Part shown: positions 8,755-17,187 of the stretch, piece by piece
Numbering within the stretch: the stretch's first letter is position 1
Layout: every line of letters begins with the position of its first letter
Assembly (NCBI RefSeq): GCF_015471405.1
Contig: NZ_BLVZ01000019.1
Location: 53,302 to 117,301, forward strand
DNA: 64,000 bases
Source of the DNA: Pseudomonas cichorii
Lineage (GTDB): Bacteria > Pseudomonadota > Gammaproteobacteria > Pseudomonadales > Pseudomonadaceae
Reading direction: 5' to 3'
Notes under the pieces: model-generated
The model's database searches: none
The model's input: the letters and a program-made list of their open reading frames with translations, nothing else
What the model was told of the DNA's origin: nothing
Program-made: the position numbers and the translations under genes

Positions 8755-10008
8755 ATGAACCGTTGTTTCGTACCGGTTTTAAAACGTCACGCGCTGTTTT
8801 TGCTGCTCGCCGGGCTGGGCGTGAACACAAGCTGGGCTGCTTCCGGCAATGACTGCAAGAATCTTGCTGCCCTGCCAGCTGTGCTGGAGGTCAGCCAGGG
8901 CATGCAGCAGGATGTACGTTCGCCGGTGGCCATTACCCGGATTGCCGTGGGTGATCCCAAGGTTGCCGATGTACTGGTCAATGGCAATCAGGGCTTTCTG
9001 CTGACCGGCGTTGCACGTGGCGCTACCAGTTTGATGGTCTGGACGGCCTGCTCGACCTCTCCTCGTCAAAGCATGGTATTCGTACGCGCAGGAGATGCTT
9101 CTGCGCTGGTCGATGCCTTGCCGGTGCCTTCTCTGGATCCTCAGTTGCCCAGTCAGGTCCAGACCGATATTCGTTTCATTGAAGTCAGCCGTAGCAAACT
9201 CAAGGAGGCCAGTACTTCGATCTTCGGTACTGGCTCGAACAACTTTCTGTTTGGTTCTCCCGGCACCGTAACCGACGTCACGGTCTCGCCTGGTACGGTC
9301 GGCTCCACGCGGCCCGCCATCGGTTTGAATAACAACAACTTCAATATCGTGTGGGGCGGTGGCAGCAGTAAGGTCCTGGGCATGATCAATGCCATGGAAG
9401 GCAGCGGCTTTGCCTACACCCTGGCGCGTCCGAGCCTTGTGGCATTGAACGGACAAAGCGCGAGCTTTCTGGCGGGCGGTGAGTTCCCGGTGCCAGTGCC
9501 CAGCGGGGATGGCAATGGCATCTCCATTGAATACAAGGAGTACGGCGTGCGTCTGACCCTGACGCCCACTGTGGTCGGACGTAACCGGATTCTGCTCAAG
9601 GTTGCACCCGAGGTCAGCGAACTGGATTTTTCGGCCGGCATCACTATCTCCGGCACCACTGTGCCTGCACTCAATATACGGCGTACCGATACCAGCATTT
9701 CTCTGGCCGATGGGGAAAGCTTTGTTGTCAGTGGCCTGATCAGCTCCAGCAATATTGCCTCTGTGGACAAGTTTCCCGGCCTGGGCGATATCCCGATTCT
9801 GGGGGCTCTGTTTCGCAATTCGCAGATTCAGCGCGATGAGCGTGAACTGCTGATGATCGTCACTCCGCATCTGGTCCAGCCACTGGCGGTCAATGCGCAA
9901 CTGCCCACGCTGCCCGGTGAAGGCCTGCGTAATTACGACCCGAATTTCTTCCGTATGTATTTCCTTGAGAACGGCGATTTCGAGCGCCGTAGCGGGTTAT
10001 CTCAATGA
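8755..10008 (+). CDS. rcpA: Tad secretin RcpA/CpaC
   Basis: About 417 residues with an N-terminal signal sequence (LFLLLAGLGVNTSWAAS), the pilus-formation N-terminal domain (LEVSQGMQQDVRSPVAITRIAVGDPKVADVLV) and the GspD/secretin core ending in VSGLISSSNIASVDKFPGLGDIPILGALFRNSQIQRDERELLMIVTP. It forms the outer-membrane channel for the Flp pilus. ATG 8755 is preceded by AAGGAAG; the TTG at 8752 is less likely. The stop overlaps tadZ by 4 bases. Confidence 0.95.
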   Translation: MNRCFVPVLKRHALFLLLAGLGVNTSWAASGNDCKNLAALPAVLEVSQGMQQDVRSPVAITRIAVGDPKVADVLVNGNQGFLLTGVARGATSLMVWTACSTSPRQSMVFVRAGDASALVDALPVPSLDPQLPSQVQTDIRFIEVSRSKLKEASTSIFGTGSNNFLFGSPGTVTDVTVSPGTVGSTRPAIGLNNNNFNIVWGGGSSKVLGMINAMEGSGFAYTLARPSLVALNGQSASFLAGGEFPVPVPSGDGNGISIEYKEYGVRLTLTPTVVGRNRILLKVAPEVSELDFSAGITISGTTVPALNIRRTDTSISLADGESFVVSGLISSSNIASVDKFPGLGDIPILGALFRNSQIQRDERELLMIVTPHLVQPLAVNAQLPTLPGEGLRNYDPNFFRMYFLENGDFERRSGLSQ

Positions 10009-11195
10009 GCCAGAGCCTGAGTCAGACATTCCTGGCGATTACCCGCAACCCCACCGATCTTGAATGGTTGCAGGGTGCATTGGGTTCGCTGGGGCAGGTG
10101 GTGAGTGCCGGCAGCGGCAGCCTGGACGATTTGCTGGCGCTGGTGGACGTGACCTTCGCCAGCGTGGTGTTCGTGGGGCTGGATCGTGAACATTTGATGA
10201 ACCAGAGCGCGCTGATCGAGGGTGCTCTGGAAGCCAAGCCGATGCTGGCGATTGTCGCTTTGGGCGACGGTATGGATAACCAGTTGGTGCTCAATGCCAT
10301 GCGCGCCGGTGCCAGGGATTTCGTGGCCTATGGCTCGCGTTCCAGTGAAGTCGCCGGTCTGGTCAGGCGCTTGAGCAAACGCCTGCCTGCGGTGACGCCC
10401 AACCCCAACATGAGCGGTCTGACGGTGCTGTATGGCGCTCAATGCGATGGCGACGGAGCCTTGATAGCCTCTCACCTGGCGATGGTGGTGCAGAAGGCCG
10501 GGCAACGTGCCTTGTTGCTGGATCTGGGCTTGCCCCGTGGTGACAGCCTGTCGATGCTCGGTCTTGAGTCGACGTTCAGTTTCGGTGATGCACTGCGCCA
10601 TTTGCGCAGGCTGGACGCGACCCTTATCGACAGTGCTTTTACAACATCCGAAAACGGCTTGCGCATCCTGGCCTACACCGAGGCCGACGATCATCTGGAA
10701 CAGTCCAGTGCGGCCGAGTTGTACATGCTGCTCAGTGCCCTGCGCCAGCATTTCCAGCACGTCATCGTGAATCTGGTGGGCCAGCCGGACAGCGAAGCCC
10801 TGCGTACCTTTGTAAGTCACTGCGACCAGCTGCTGTGGTACGCCGACCAGAGCGTGATCGAGTGCCGACGCAATCTGGCGGTGCTCAATCTGTGGCGGGA
10901 AAAGGGCATGAAGATGCAGCACGCCGGGTTGCTGATCGATCGTTATTTGCGCTCGGTGGCACCCAATTCGGAAACGGTGGGGAAAACCTTCGGCCTGCCG
11001 GTGATTTCGGTCTTGCCGCTCAGCCCGGAATTGCGACTCAACGCCAAGAATCAGGGCGTGTCGTTGTTCGATCTGGCGCCCAGGGAATCGTTGTGTACGG
11101 GCTTGCGTCGCCTGGGCGATCACCTGGTCCGTCATTCCGACGCTTATGAAAAACCCAATGAAGGCTTCTTCACTCGGCTATGGGGGAATAAATAA
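10005..11195 (+). CDS. tadZ: Pilus assembly protein TadZ/CpaE
   Basis: 396 residues with an N-terminal receiver-like domain (about 1-125) and a degenerate MinD/ParA-type ATPase domain. The expected P-loop region reads LTVLYGAQCDGDGALIASHLAMV, with no lysine at the Walker A position, so ATP hydrolysis is doubtful in this copy. TadZ/CpaE places the Tad machine at the cell pole. Overlaps rcpA by 4 bases and abuts tadA by 1 base. Confidence 0.9.
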   Translation: MSQSLSQTFLAITRNPTDLEWLQGALGSLGQVVSAGSGSLDDLLALVDVTFASVVFVGLDREHLMNQSALIEGALEAKPMLAIVALGDGMDNQLVLNAMRAGARDFVAYGSRSSEVAGLVRRLSKRLPAVTPNPNMSGLTVLYGAQCDGDGALIASHLAMVVQKAGQRALLLDLGLPRGDSLSMLGLESTFSFGDALRHLRRLDATLIDSAFTTSENGLRILAYTEADDHLEQSSAAELYMLLSALRQHFQHVIVNLVGQPDSEALRTFVSHCDQLLWYADQSVIECRRNLAVLNLWREKGMKMQHAGLLIDRYLRSVAPNSETVGKTFGLPVISVLPLSPELRLNAKNQGVSLFDLAPRESLCTGLRRLGDHLVRHSDAYEKPNEGFFTRLWGNK

Positions 11196-12451
11196 TGCCG
11201 GAAAAACTGTTTGGCGTTGCTTCGCGCGCTCAGGGCAGCACGGATGACGGGCAGGGGCTCAAGCTGGTACTGCACCGTTACATCATCGATGGCATCGAGG
11301 AGAGCGGCAGGAACCTGCTCGAAGGTTCGCGACCGGTGCTGGCGCAGTTCGTGATCGACAAGGTGGCCGAATATGTCGCCCGGCTGCGGCTGGCCATTTC
11401 TCGTTATGAGATGGAGCGTCTTGCCGAGGAACTGGTCGATGAACTGACCGGTTTCGGCCCGCTGGAGGTGTTGCTGCGCGATAGCGCCGTGACGGAAATT
11501 CTGGTCAACGGGCCGGGCAAGGTCTTTGTGGAACGTGACGGCGTATTGCACCACACCGACTTGCGCTTCATCGACTCGCACCACGTCGAGCGGGTCATGC
11601 AGCGCATCCTGGCGCCTCTTGGCCGCCGGCTGGATGAGTCCTCGCCCATGGTGGATGCGCGGCTGCCCGACGGTAGCCGGGTCAACGCGATCATTCCGCC
11701 GATTGCCCTGGACGGGCCGTGTCTGTCGATCCGGAAGTTTCGCAAGGACATGCTCAAGAGCACCGACCTGGTGGCGATGCAGACCATCGATCAATCGATC
11801 TTCGACTTTTTCCAGGAGGCGGTGGGCAAGCGTTGCAACGTATTGGTCAGCGGCGGTACCGGTACCGGCAAGACCACCATGCTCAACGTGCTCAGTCAGT
11901 TGATCGACACGCACCAGCGGCTGGTGACCATCGAAGACGTTGCCGAACTGCAATTGATTCACCCCCACGTGGTACGCCTGGAAACCCGACCGCCCAATGC
12001 CGAAGGCCATGGTGAGGTCCGTGCCAGCGACCTGATCCGCAACTCCCTGCGGATGCGCCCGGACCGCATCATCCTCGGGGAGATTCGTGGCGTGGAAGTG
12101 CTGGATGTGCTGACTGCCATGAACACCGGCCACGATGGCTCCATGAGCACGGTACACGCCAACAACGCTCAGGATGCGCTGTTGCGTCTGGAAACCCTGG
12201 TCGGCCTGACCGGACGGCAGATCCCCGAGAGAACCCTGCGGCAAATGATATGCGCGGCGCTGGACGTCATCATCCAGTTGGCTCGCCTGCCCGATGGCCG
12301 TCGTTGCGTCAGCGAAGTGGTGGAGGTGGTGGGTATCCGCGACGACATTTATGTCACCAACACTCTTTTTCGTCTCGACCGGCGTACTGGCATCGGCTTT
12401 CATCGCGAGGCCGTGCATGCCGCAGGTGACAAATTGCGGCCGTCTTACTGA
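11195..12451 (+). CDS. tadA: Tad secretion ATPase TadA/CpaF
   Basis: 418 residues, a type II/IV secretion hexameric ATPase that powers Flp pilus assembly. The Walker A box GGTGTGKTT is at about residues 220-228, with the Asp box (LVTIEDVAEL), Walker B (MRPDRIILGEIRG) and His box (GHDGSMSTVHANNA) following. Length fits CpaF. Its ATG shares a base with the tadZ stop. Confidence 0.96.
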   Translation: MPEKLFGVASRAQGSTDDGQGLKLVLHRYIIDGIEESGRNLLEGSRPVLAQFVIDKVAEYVARLRLAISRYEMERLAEELVDELTGFGPLEVLLRDSAVTEILVNGPGKVFVERDGVLHHTDLRFIDSHHVERVMQRILAPLGRRLDESSPMVDARLPDGSRVNAIIPPIALDGPCLSIRKFRKDMLKSTDLVAMQTIDQSIFDFFQEAVGKRCNVLVSGGTGTGKTTMLNVLSQLIDTHQRLVTIEDVAELQLIHPHVVRLETRPPNAEGHGEVRASDLIRNSLRMRPDRIILGEIRGVEVLDVLTAMNTGHDGSMSTVHANNAQDALLRLETLVGLTGRQIPERTLRQMICAALDVIIQLARLPDGRRCVSEVVEVVGIRDDIYVTNTLFRLDRRTGIGFHREAVHAAGDKLRPSY

Positions 12452-12472
12452 CGCGAGCAGGGAGGCTGCCCC

Positions 12473-13357
12473 ATGAAAGCATCACTGGTTCTGGCGATCA
12501 TTTTTGTGCTGCTGTTGGGTGCTGCGCTCTACATGTTTTATCTGGCGCTGAATCGGGGGGCGAGCGAGCGAGTGATGCAGCGCTTGCAGGTTGGGCAGCC
12601 GATAGCGATCGAAGAAAAGCCCGGTATTGAATGGCTGGAACGCGCCTTCTTGCGCGCCGGGCTGGGCAAGCCAACAGAGCGTATTGGCCTGGCGATTACC
12701 TTATGGACGCTATCGATACTGCTGGGTTACCTCATGGGCGACTGGTTCGGTTTCGGGGTCGGGCTGGTAGCCGCTCCACTGACGCTGCGCATGTTTATTT
12801 CCTGGCGTTATCGCAAGCGGGTGCGGCGCATGATCGAGCAATTGCCGCAGATGCTCGATCACACCGTACGCAGCCTGAAATCAGGCCGGACCCTGGCCGA
12901 TGCGGTGCTGCATGGTATCGAGGCGGCGGACCAGCCGTTGCGCGACGGCATGCTGCGGATCGAGCGAAACGTGCAAATGGGCGTCAGCCTGCCCGACGCT
13001 GCACGGGATTTTGCCGAGCTGTACGAGCGCGATGAATTTCACCTGTTTGCGCTTGGGCTGAAGGTCAACCATCGCTATGGCGGCAATGCCAGCGAACTGA
13101 TGGAGAACCTGATCAAGCTGATCCGCGAGCGCGAGCAGGCGGGCCGTCAGTTGCGTGCCATGACCGGCGAAACGCGCATGACCGCCATCGTGTTGGCGCT
13201 GTTGCCCATTGCGATGGTTGGTTATTTCATGCTGACCAATCCCAATTACCTGATGCACATGTGGAACGACAGCGGCGGGCAGCGAATGCTGATTGTCGCG
13301 TTCTCCTTTCAGGTGATGGGTTGCCTGACGTTGTGGCGCATGTTGCGGAGTGTATGA
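12473..13357 (+). CDS. tadB: Tad inner-membrane platform protein TadB
   Basis: 294 residues with the GspF-like T2SSF domain: an N-terminal helix, a helix pair near residues 70-110, a cytoplasmic helical bundle (MIEQLPQMLDHTVRSLKSGRTLADAV) and two C-terminal helices. With TadC it forms the inner-membrane platform on which TadA works. Starts 21 bases after tadA behind GGGAGG. Confidence 0.93.
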   Translation: MKASLVLAIIFVLLLGAALYMFYLALNRGASERVMQRLQVGQPIAIEEKPGIEWLERAFLRAGLGKPTERIGLAITLWTLSILLGYLMGDWFGFGVGLVAAPLTLRMFISWRYRKRVRRMIEQLPQMLDHTVRSLKSGRTLADAVLHGIEAADQPLRDGMLRIERNVQMGVSLPDAARDFAELYERDEFHLFALGLKVNHRYGGNASELMENLIKLIREREQAGRQLRAMTGETRMTAIVLALLPIAMVGYFMLTNPNYLMHMWNDSGGQRMLIVAFSFQVMGCLTLWRMLRSV

Positions 13358-13358
13358 A

Positions 13359-14246
13359 ATGGGCCTGACCATCAGTGCGGTGATGTTTGTGGCGGCAGCC
13401 TTGTTGCTGCTGTCCAACCTGGCTCGCCAGCGCCGCAACGAGCGTCAGGTCGCCTTGCGTCTCAAGGGGCAGATGGTGCGCGAAAGCCGTATCGGCAGTT
13501 GGCTGCGCTTGTTGGGCGATACACGCCTTGGGCAGCGCTCGATCAGCCTTGATAACGAAACCCTGGTCCTGCTCAACCGTATCGGTTGGCGTCGGGCCAG
13601 CAAGCGTTCGTTGTATGCGGCTTGCCAGATTGGCGTACCCATCGGGCTTTTGATTCTGGTCATTCTGCTCCAGGTGCTGTTTTTCAATTCTGTCGAGCAG
13701 CCCTTTATTGCACCGGTCTTTGCGTTTGGTGTGGGTTATCTGATCCCTAAACGGGCGCTGGCTGCCTTCGCCCAGCATCGTCAGAAGCAAGTGGTGGTAG
13801 AGATCTCGACCTTCATTCCACTGCTGCGCATCCTCTTCGAGTCCGGTATGGCTGTGGAGCAGGCGCTGCGGGTACTGAGCAACGAGGGCAAGGACTTGCT
13901 GCCGGTGCTGTCCGAGGAAATCCGCGTGATTCTGGTGCGGGTCGATTCCGGGCTGGAGCTGGGAGATGAGTTGAGAAAGTCCGCAGCCCTGCTGGCCGTG
14001 GACGAGTTCAGCGACACCTGCGTGATCCTCAATCAATTGATTCATCAGGGCGGTGGGGCTTTGCGGTCCTTGCTGGCCCTTAAGCAGTTGCTCGACGACC
14101 GCCGCCTGACGCGCTTGCAGGAATACATCTCCAAACTGTCGGCCAAGATGTCGGTGGTGATGATGGTTTTTTTGTTCCCGGCGTTATTGATTGTGCTGGC
14201 CGGGCCAGGATTTACCGCCATCGGTCATGCCTTGGGCGGCCGGTGA
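13359..14246 (+). CDS. tadC: Tad inner-membrane platform protein TadC
   Basis: About 295 residues, also a GspF-like protein (helices near residues 1-20, 90-110, 115-130 and the C-terminus; VVVEISTFIPLLRILFESGMAVEQALRVLS). I chose ATG 13359, immediately after the tadB stop and eight bases from GGAG; a GTG at 13350 inside tadB is the alternative. Partner of TadB in the pilus platform. Confidence 0.92.
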   Translation: MGLTISAVMFVAAALLLLSNLARQRRNERQVALRLKGQMVRESRIGSWLRLLGDTRLGQRSISLDNETLVLLNRIGWRRASKRSLYAACQIGVPIGLLILVILLQVLFFNSVEQPFIAPVFAFGVGYLIPKRALAAFAQHRQKQVVVEISTFIPLLRILFESGMAVEQALRVLSNEGKDLLPVLSEEIRVILVRVDSGLELGDELRKSAALLAVDEFSDTCVILNQLIHQGGGALRSLLALKQLLDDRRLTRLQEYISKLSAKMSVVMMVFLFPALLIVLAGPGFTAIGHALGGR

Positions 14247-14274
14247 AACGTGCATGGATGAAGGACGTGTTGCA

Positions 14275-15000
14275 ATGAAAGCAGTGATGATCTTCGTGGG
14301 GCTTTTGATGCTGGGTGGATGCGCCACTAACGGCACTGTGCCCTGGATGCAGTCGTCGGCCGGAACGGGCACTTGCCCCAAACCGACATCCGATCAGGAG
14401 TTCACCCTGAATCTGGCCCAGAACATGGCCGATGAAGGGCGTTTGCATGCCAGCCTGGCCAACCTGGAAAGCCTGCCCGACAATCTTGATGAAGTGCGGC
14501 TGCGAAAGGCACGGGTATTGCGCTTGCTGGGCAGTCGCGAAGCCGAGCCTTTGTACCGCAGCCTGCTGGGCACTTGCCGGGCTGCGCAAGGCGAGCATGG
14601 TCTTGGGCAGTTGGCGGCGTCTCGTGGCGACAATGTCCAGGCGCAGCAGCATTTGCTCCGGGCCAGCAAACTGGCGCCAACCGATGAAAAAATCCGCAAC
14701 GATCTTGGTGTGGTTTATCTCAACCAGCTGAATCTGGAGCAGGCCCGCTTCCAGTTCCTTACCGCCATCGAACTCCGGCAGTCCGACACCCTGGCGGCCG
14801 CCAATCTGGTCACGCTGCTGATCTATCAGGATAACTGGACCCAGGCCGCAGAACTGGCTTCCAGGGCAGGACTGACGGCACAGCAGGTCAGTGACGCGCA
14901 GGTCCGGGCAGAAAAACTGAAAACGCCTGCTGCCAGCCGTTCTATCTCGAATGGCCAGGTAACGGCCATGCGTGACCAATCAGAGGAGGCACATCCATGA
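14275..15000 (+). CDS. tadD: Tad lipoprotein TadD with TPR repeats
   Basis: 241 residues. Lipoprotein signal MKAVMIFVGLLMLGGC puts the acylated cysteine at residue 16. The rest is helical TPR sequence (QAQQHLLRASKLAPTDEKIRNDLGVVYLNQLNLEQARFQFLTAIEL). TadD-type proteins are the pilotin-like partner of the Tad secretin. ATG 14275 is preceded by AAGGACG; the longer frame from 14191 lies within tadC. Stop overlaps the next gene by 4 bases. Confidence 0.9.
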   Translation: MKAVMIFVGLLMLGGCATNGTVPWMQSSAGTGTCPKPTSDQEFTLNLAQNMADEGRLHASLANLESLPDNLDEVRLRKARVLRLLGSREAEPLYRSLLGTCRAAQGEHGLGQLAASRGDNVQAQQHLLRASKLAPTDEKIRNDLGVVYLNQLNLEQARFQFLTAIELRQSDTLAAANLVTLLIYQDNWTQAAELASRAGLTAQQVSDAQVRAEKLKTPAASRSISNGQVTAMRDQSEEAHP

Positions 15001-15269
15001 GGAGCATAATCTTCGGCGGTATTCTGCTGTTCGGCTTGTGCGCAGACGCATGGGCCATCGATGAAGGACCTTCATCGGCTCCGCAGAAGCAGACCGAGGC
15101 CTGGCTGCAACTGCAGATTGGTGGCAGTGCGGCTTCGCCCACTCCGCAAACCCTCACTCCCGTCGAGCGCGAGTTGAGCCTGCAACGCTGGCTTGAAACC
15201 TACAAGCATGAGATCCCGGATTTTTATGAGCAGAAGAAGGGAGGAAGTGTCTCGTCGGGCGGGAAATAA
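14997..15269 (+). CDS. DUF3613 family exported protein
   Basis: 90 residues with a signal peptide (cut near AWA at residues 18-20) and a short conserved core (QTEAWLQLQIGGSAASPTPQTLTPVERELSLQRWLETYKHEIPDFY) that fits the DUF3613 family, found with Tad genes in pseudomonads. Function unknown; presumably periplasmic and related to the pilus. Last gene of the rcpC operon, coupled to tadD by an ATGA overlap. Confidence 0.8.
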   Translation: MRSIIFGGILLFGLCADAWAIDEGPSSAPQKQTEAWLQLQIGGSAASPTPQTLTPVERELSLQRWLETYKHEIPDFYEQKKGGSVSSGGK

Positions 15270-15296
15270 TCGCCCCGTGCCCTTCTTCAAAGTCGG

Positions 15297-15322
15297 GTAG
15301 GAGCGAATGAATTCGCTCCTAC
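15297..15322. repeat. REP core palindrome
   Basis: 12-bp arms GTAGGAGCGAAT / ATTCGCTCCTAC around two bases. It lies between the ends of the convergent DUF3613 gene and pprB, overlapping the last bases of pprB by four. Same family as 3413-3490 and 34175-34234. Confidence 0.85.
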
Positions 15323-16059
15323 ATGGCTGATATTCGTTGCCGATTCGGTGACAGTGCCAGCGCCAACTGGGTGCGGTTATGCATGTGGGTCAGGCGCAGA
15401 ACCTGCGAGACATAAAGTTTGACTGTGTTTTCCGTGATGCCTAGTTCGCAGGCGATCTGGTAATTGGTCTGGCCTTTGCTGACCAGCCTGGCGACAGCGA
15501 GTTGTCTGGGGGATAGCTGGGCGAAAAGCTTGTTCTCGGCGTCGAGGCTGTCTTGTTCCAGCGTGCTCTGTTTTTTATCCAGGTTCTTGTACAAGTCGTC
15601 GATGGAGGCCGCCAGATACTGGAGCTTTTCGTTGAGCAGCCCCAACTGCTGAAGATTCTTTTGCCGCTCTTGCAGGGCCAGTTCCTGAGTCTGGATACCC
15701 TGAAGCAGCTCGTCCAGATTGACGGGTTTCTGATAGTAGTCGGCGATCCCGGCACGCAGCGCCTTGATCACGTCTTTCTTCTCGGCCAGGCCAGTCAGCA
15801 TGATGGCTTCAAACAGGTGTTTCTTGCCGCCAACCAGCTTCATGGCTTCGACCATCTCGATTCCGTTCATGCCCGGCATGTCCAGATCGCACAGCACGAT
15901 GCCGATGCTGTCGTCGTTGCGAAAATGTTCGATGGCCTCGCTGCCTGAGTGACAAGGGATACAGTGATAGCCGTTGTTCCCGAGAAAATCGCTCAGTTCG
16001 TCAACGATAAGAGGCTGGTCATCGACAACCAGAACTTTGACGGTCGAATACTTGTTCAC
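15319..16059 (-). CDS. pprB: PprB-like response regulator (receiver + LuxR HTH)
   Basis: 246 residues: receiver domain 1-120 with phosphoacceptor Asp58 (VLCDLDMPGMNG) and Lys in YYQKPVN, a coiled linker (about 130-175), and a LuxR-type helix-turn-helix (LSPRQLAVARLVSKGQTNYQIACELGITENTVKLYVSQVLRL). Position inside the Tad locus and the partner kinase identify it as the PprB homologue, which in P. aeruginosa activates the Tad genes and other adhesion factors. Reads towards the end of the rcpC operon. Confidence 0.9.
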   Translation of the reverse strand: MNKYSTVKVLVVDDQPLIVDELSDFLGNNGYHCIPCHSGSEAIEHFRNDDSIGIVLCDLDMPGMNGIEMVEAMKLVGGKKHLFEAIMLTGLAEKKDVIKALRAGIADYYQKPVNLDELLQGIQTQELALQERQKNLQQLGLLNEKLQYLAASIDDLYKNLDKKQSTLEQDSLDAENKLFAQLSPRQLAVARLVSKGQTNYQIACELGITENTVKLYVSQVLRLTHMHNRTQLALALSPNRQRISAM

Positions 16060-16184
16060 TCGCTACTCCATGCCGACGAGTCATAACAACTGACAGATGC
16101 CCGGTCCATATCAGCAAAACAAGGTTTACGATTTACCGTAGTCGTACTTTCCGGCTATGTACATAGCGCTAAGGTGTGATTCGA

Positions 16185-16655
16185 CTAGTGGATGCACAGA
16201 GCCGTCAATAAAAAGCCTGTGAACAGGAAAGGCGAGAAGGGTTGTTTATTTGTCGCTTCGGCATTCATGTAGGTATAACGCTGCGTAACTCTCTGTCCTA
16301 TAAGGGGCCAGACTTTTTGACGAATGATCAACCATATCAACATGACCAGTCCCGCACCGATAAAAGTACCCAGCAAGTGCAGGCTGCTGCTCGCCAGAGC
16401 CAGCGCCGCCAGCAGCTTCACATCGCCTGCGCCCAGTCTGCCAAGGGCATAACCGGGTAGCGTCAGCGCCACCGCCAATAAAAGCGCCCAGCCAGCATCG
16501 GCAGATTCAAACCCCAGCCATGTATGGCCGCTGTACAACAGATAAGCCAGTGCGAGGGTAAAACCGCCTAATGTCAGCCAGTTGGATATCAGTCGTTGCC
16601 GGGCGTCCTGTTCCGCACATATGGCGAACCAGGCGAGTAGGAAAAGTAATTCCAT
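16185..16655 (-). CDS. fppA: Prepilin peptidase FppA/CpaA (A24 family)
   Basis: 156 residues, several membrane helices. It has the two aspartates of the A24 family: the first in FAICAEQDARQRLISNWL near the N-terminus and the second in GLGRLGAGDVKLLAALAL (the GxGD motif). It would cleave and process Flp and the TadE/F pseudopilin. Shorter than PilD because it lacks the methylase domain, as is usual for Tad peptidases. Confidence 0.92.
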   Translation of the reverse strand: MELLFLLAWFAICAEQDARQRLISNWLTLGGFTLALAYLLYSGHTWLGFESADAGWALLLAVALTLPGYALGRLGAGDVKLLAALALASSSLHLLGTFIGAGLVMLIWLIIRQKVWPLIGQRVTQRYTYMNAEATNKQPFSPFLFTGFLLTALCIH

Positions 16656-16731
16656 TGTATAAAAAACATCCTGTTTTCCTGAAAGAACCTATGCTGTCTT
16701 AACGGTAGTAAATGTCAGGGTGGACGTCGAC

Positions 16732-17187
16732 ATGCCAACAGCCTTTCATAAATCCTCCCGTCGAAAACAGAAGGGCGCCGCTGCAATCGAGTTTGCGGTG
16801 GTGTTCGTTGTGTTCTTTGCTGTTTTCTATGGCGTAGTGAGTTATAGCCTCCCATTGCTGATGGTGCAGTCTTTCAATGCTGCCGTCAGCGAGGCGGTGC
16901 GCCGAAGTGTGGCGTTGAGCCCGACGGTCGCCAACTACGACACCTTGCTGGTCAGCCAGGCCAGTGCAGTCCTGACCACCCAACTGGCCTGGATGCCTGC
17001 CGCGCTGGGTTTCACTGCCTCCGACATGAGCGTGAGCTATACGGCTGGCGTCCTGACGGTGAGGATTCACTACCCCAAGAGCAAGCTGACCAGAATTCTG
17101 CCGGTGTTGACCCTGCCAGGAATCGGCGAAGTTCCGAACCTGCCGACCAACCTTTCTGCCCAAGCGAGTTTGCAACTTGTCCCTTGA
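16732..17187 (+). CDS. TadE/TadF-like minor pilin
   Basis: About 151 residues. A short basic leader (KSSRRKQKG) followed by AAAIEFAVVFVVFFAVFYGVV is the TadE-type signal for prepilin peptidase, cut after the Gly. The remainder is a periplasmic domain. In P. aeruginosa the gene in this position is called tadF. It lies upstream of pprA and overlaps its TTG start. A GTG at 16720 would add four residues. Confidence 0.82.
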   Translation: MPTAFHKSSRRKQKGAAAIEFAVVFVVFFAVFYGVVSYSLPLLMVQSFNAAVSEAVRRSVALSPTVANYDTLLVSQASAVLTTQLAWMPAALGFTASDMSVSYTAGVLTVRIHYPKSKLTRILPVLTLPGIGEVPNLPTNLSAQASLQLVP

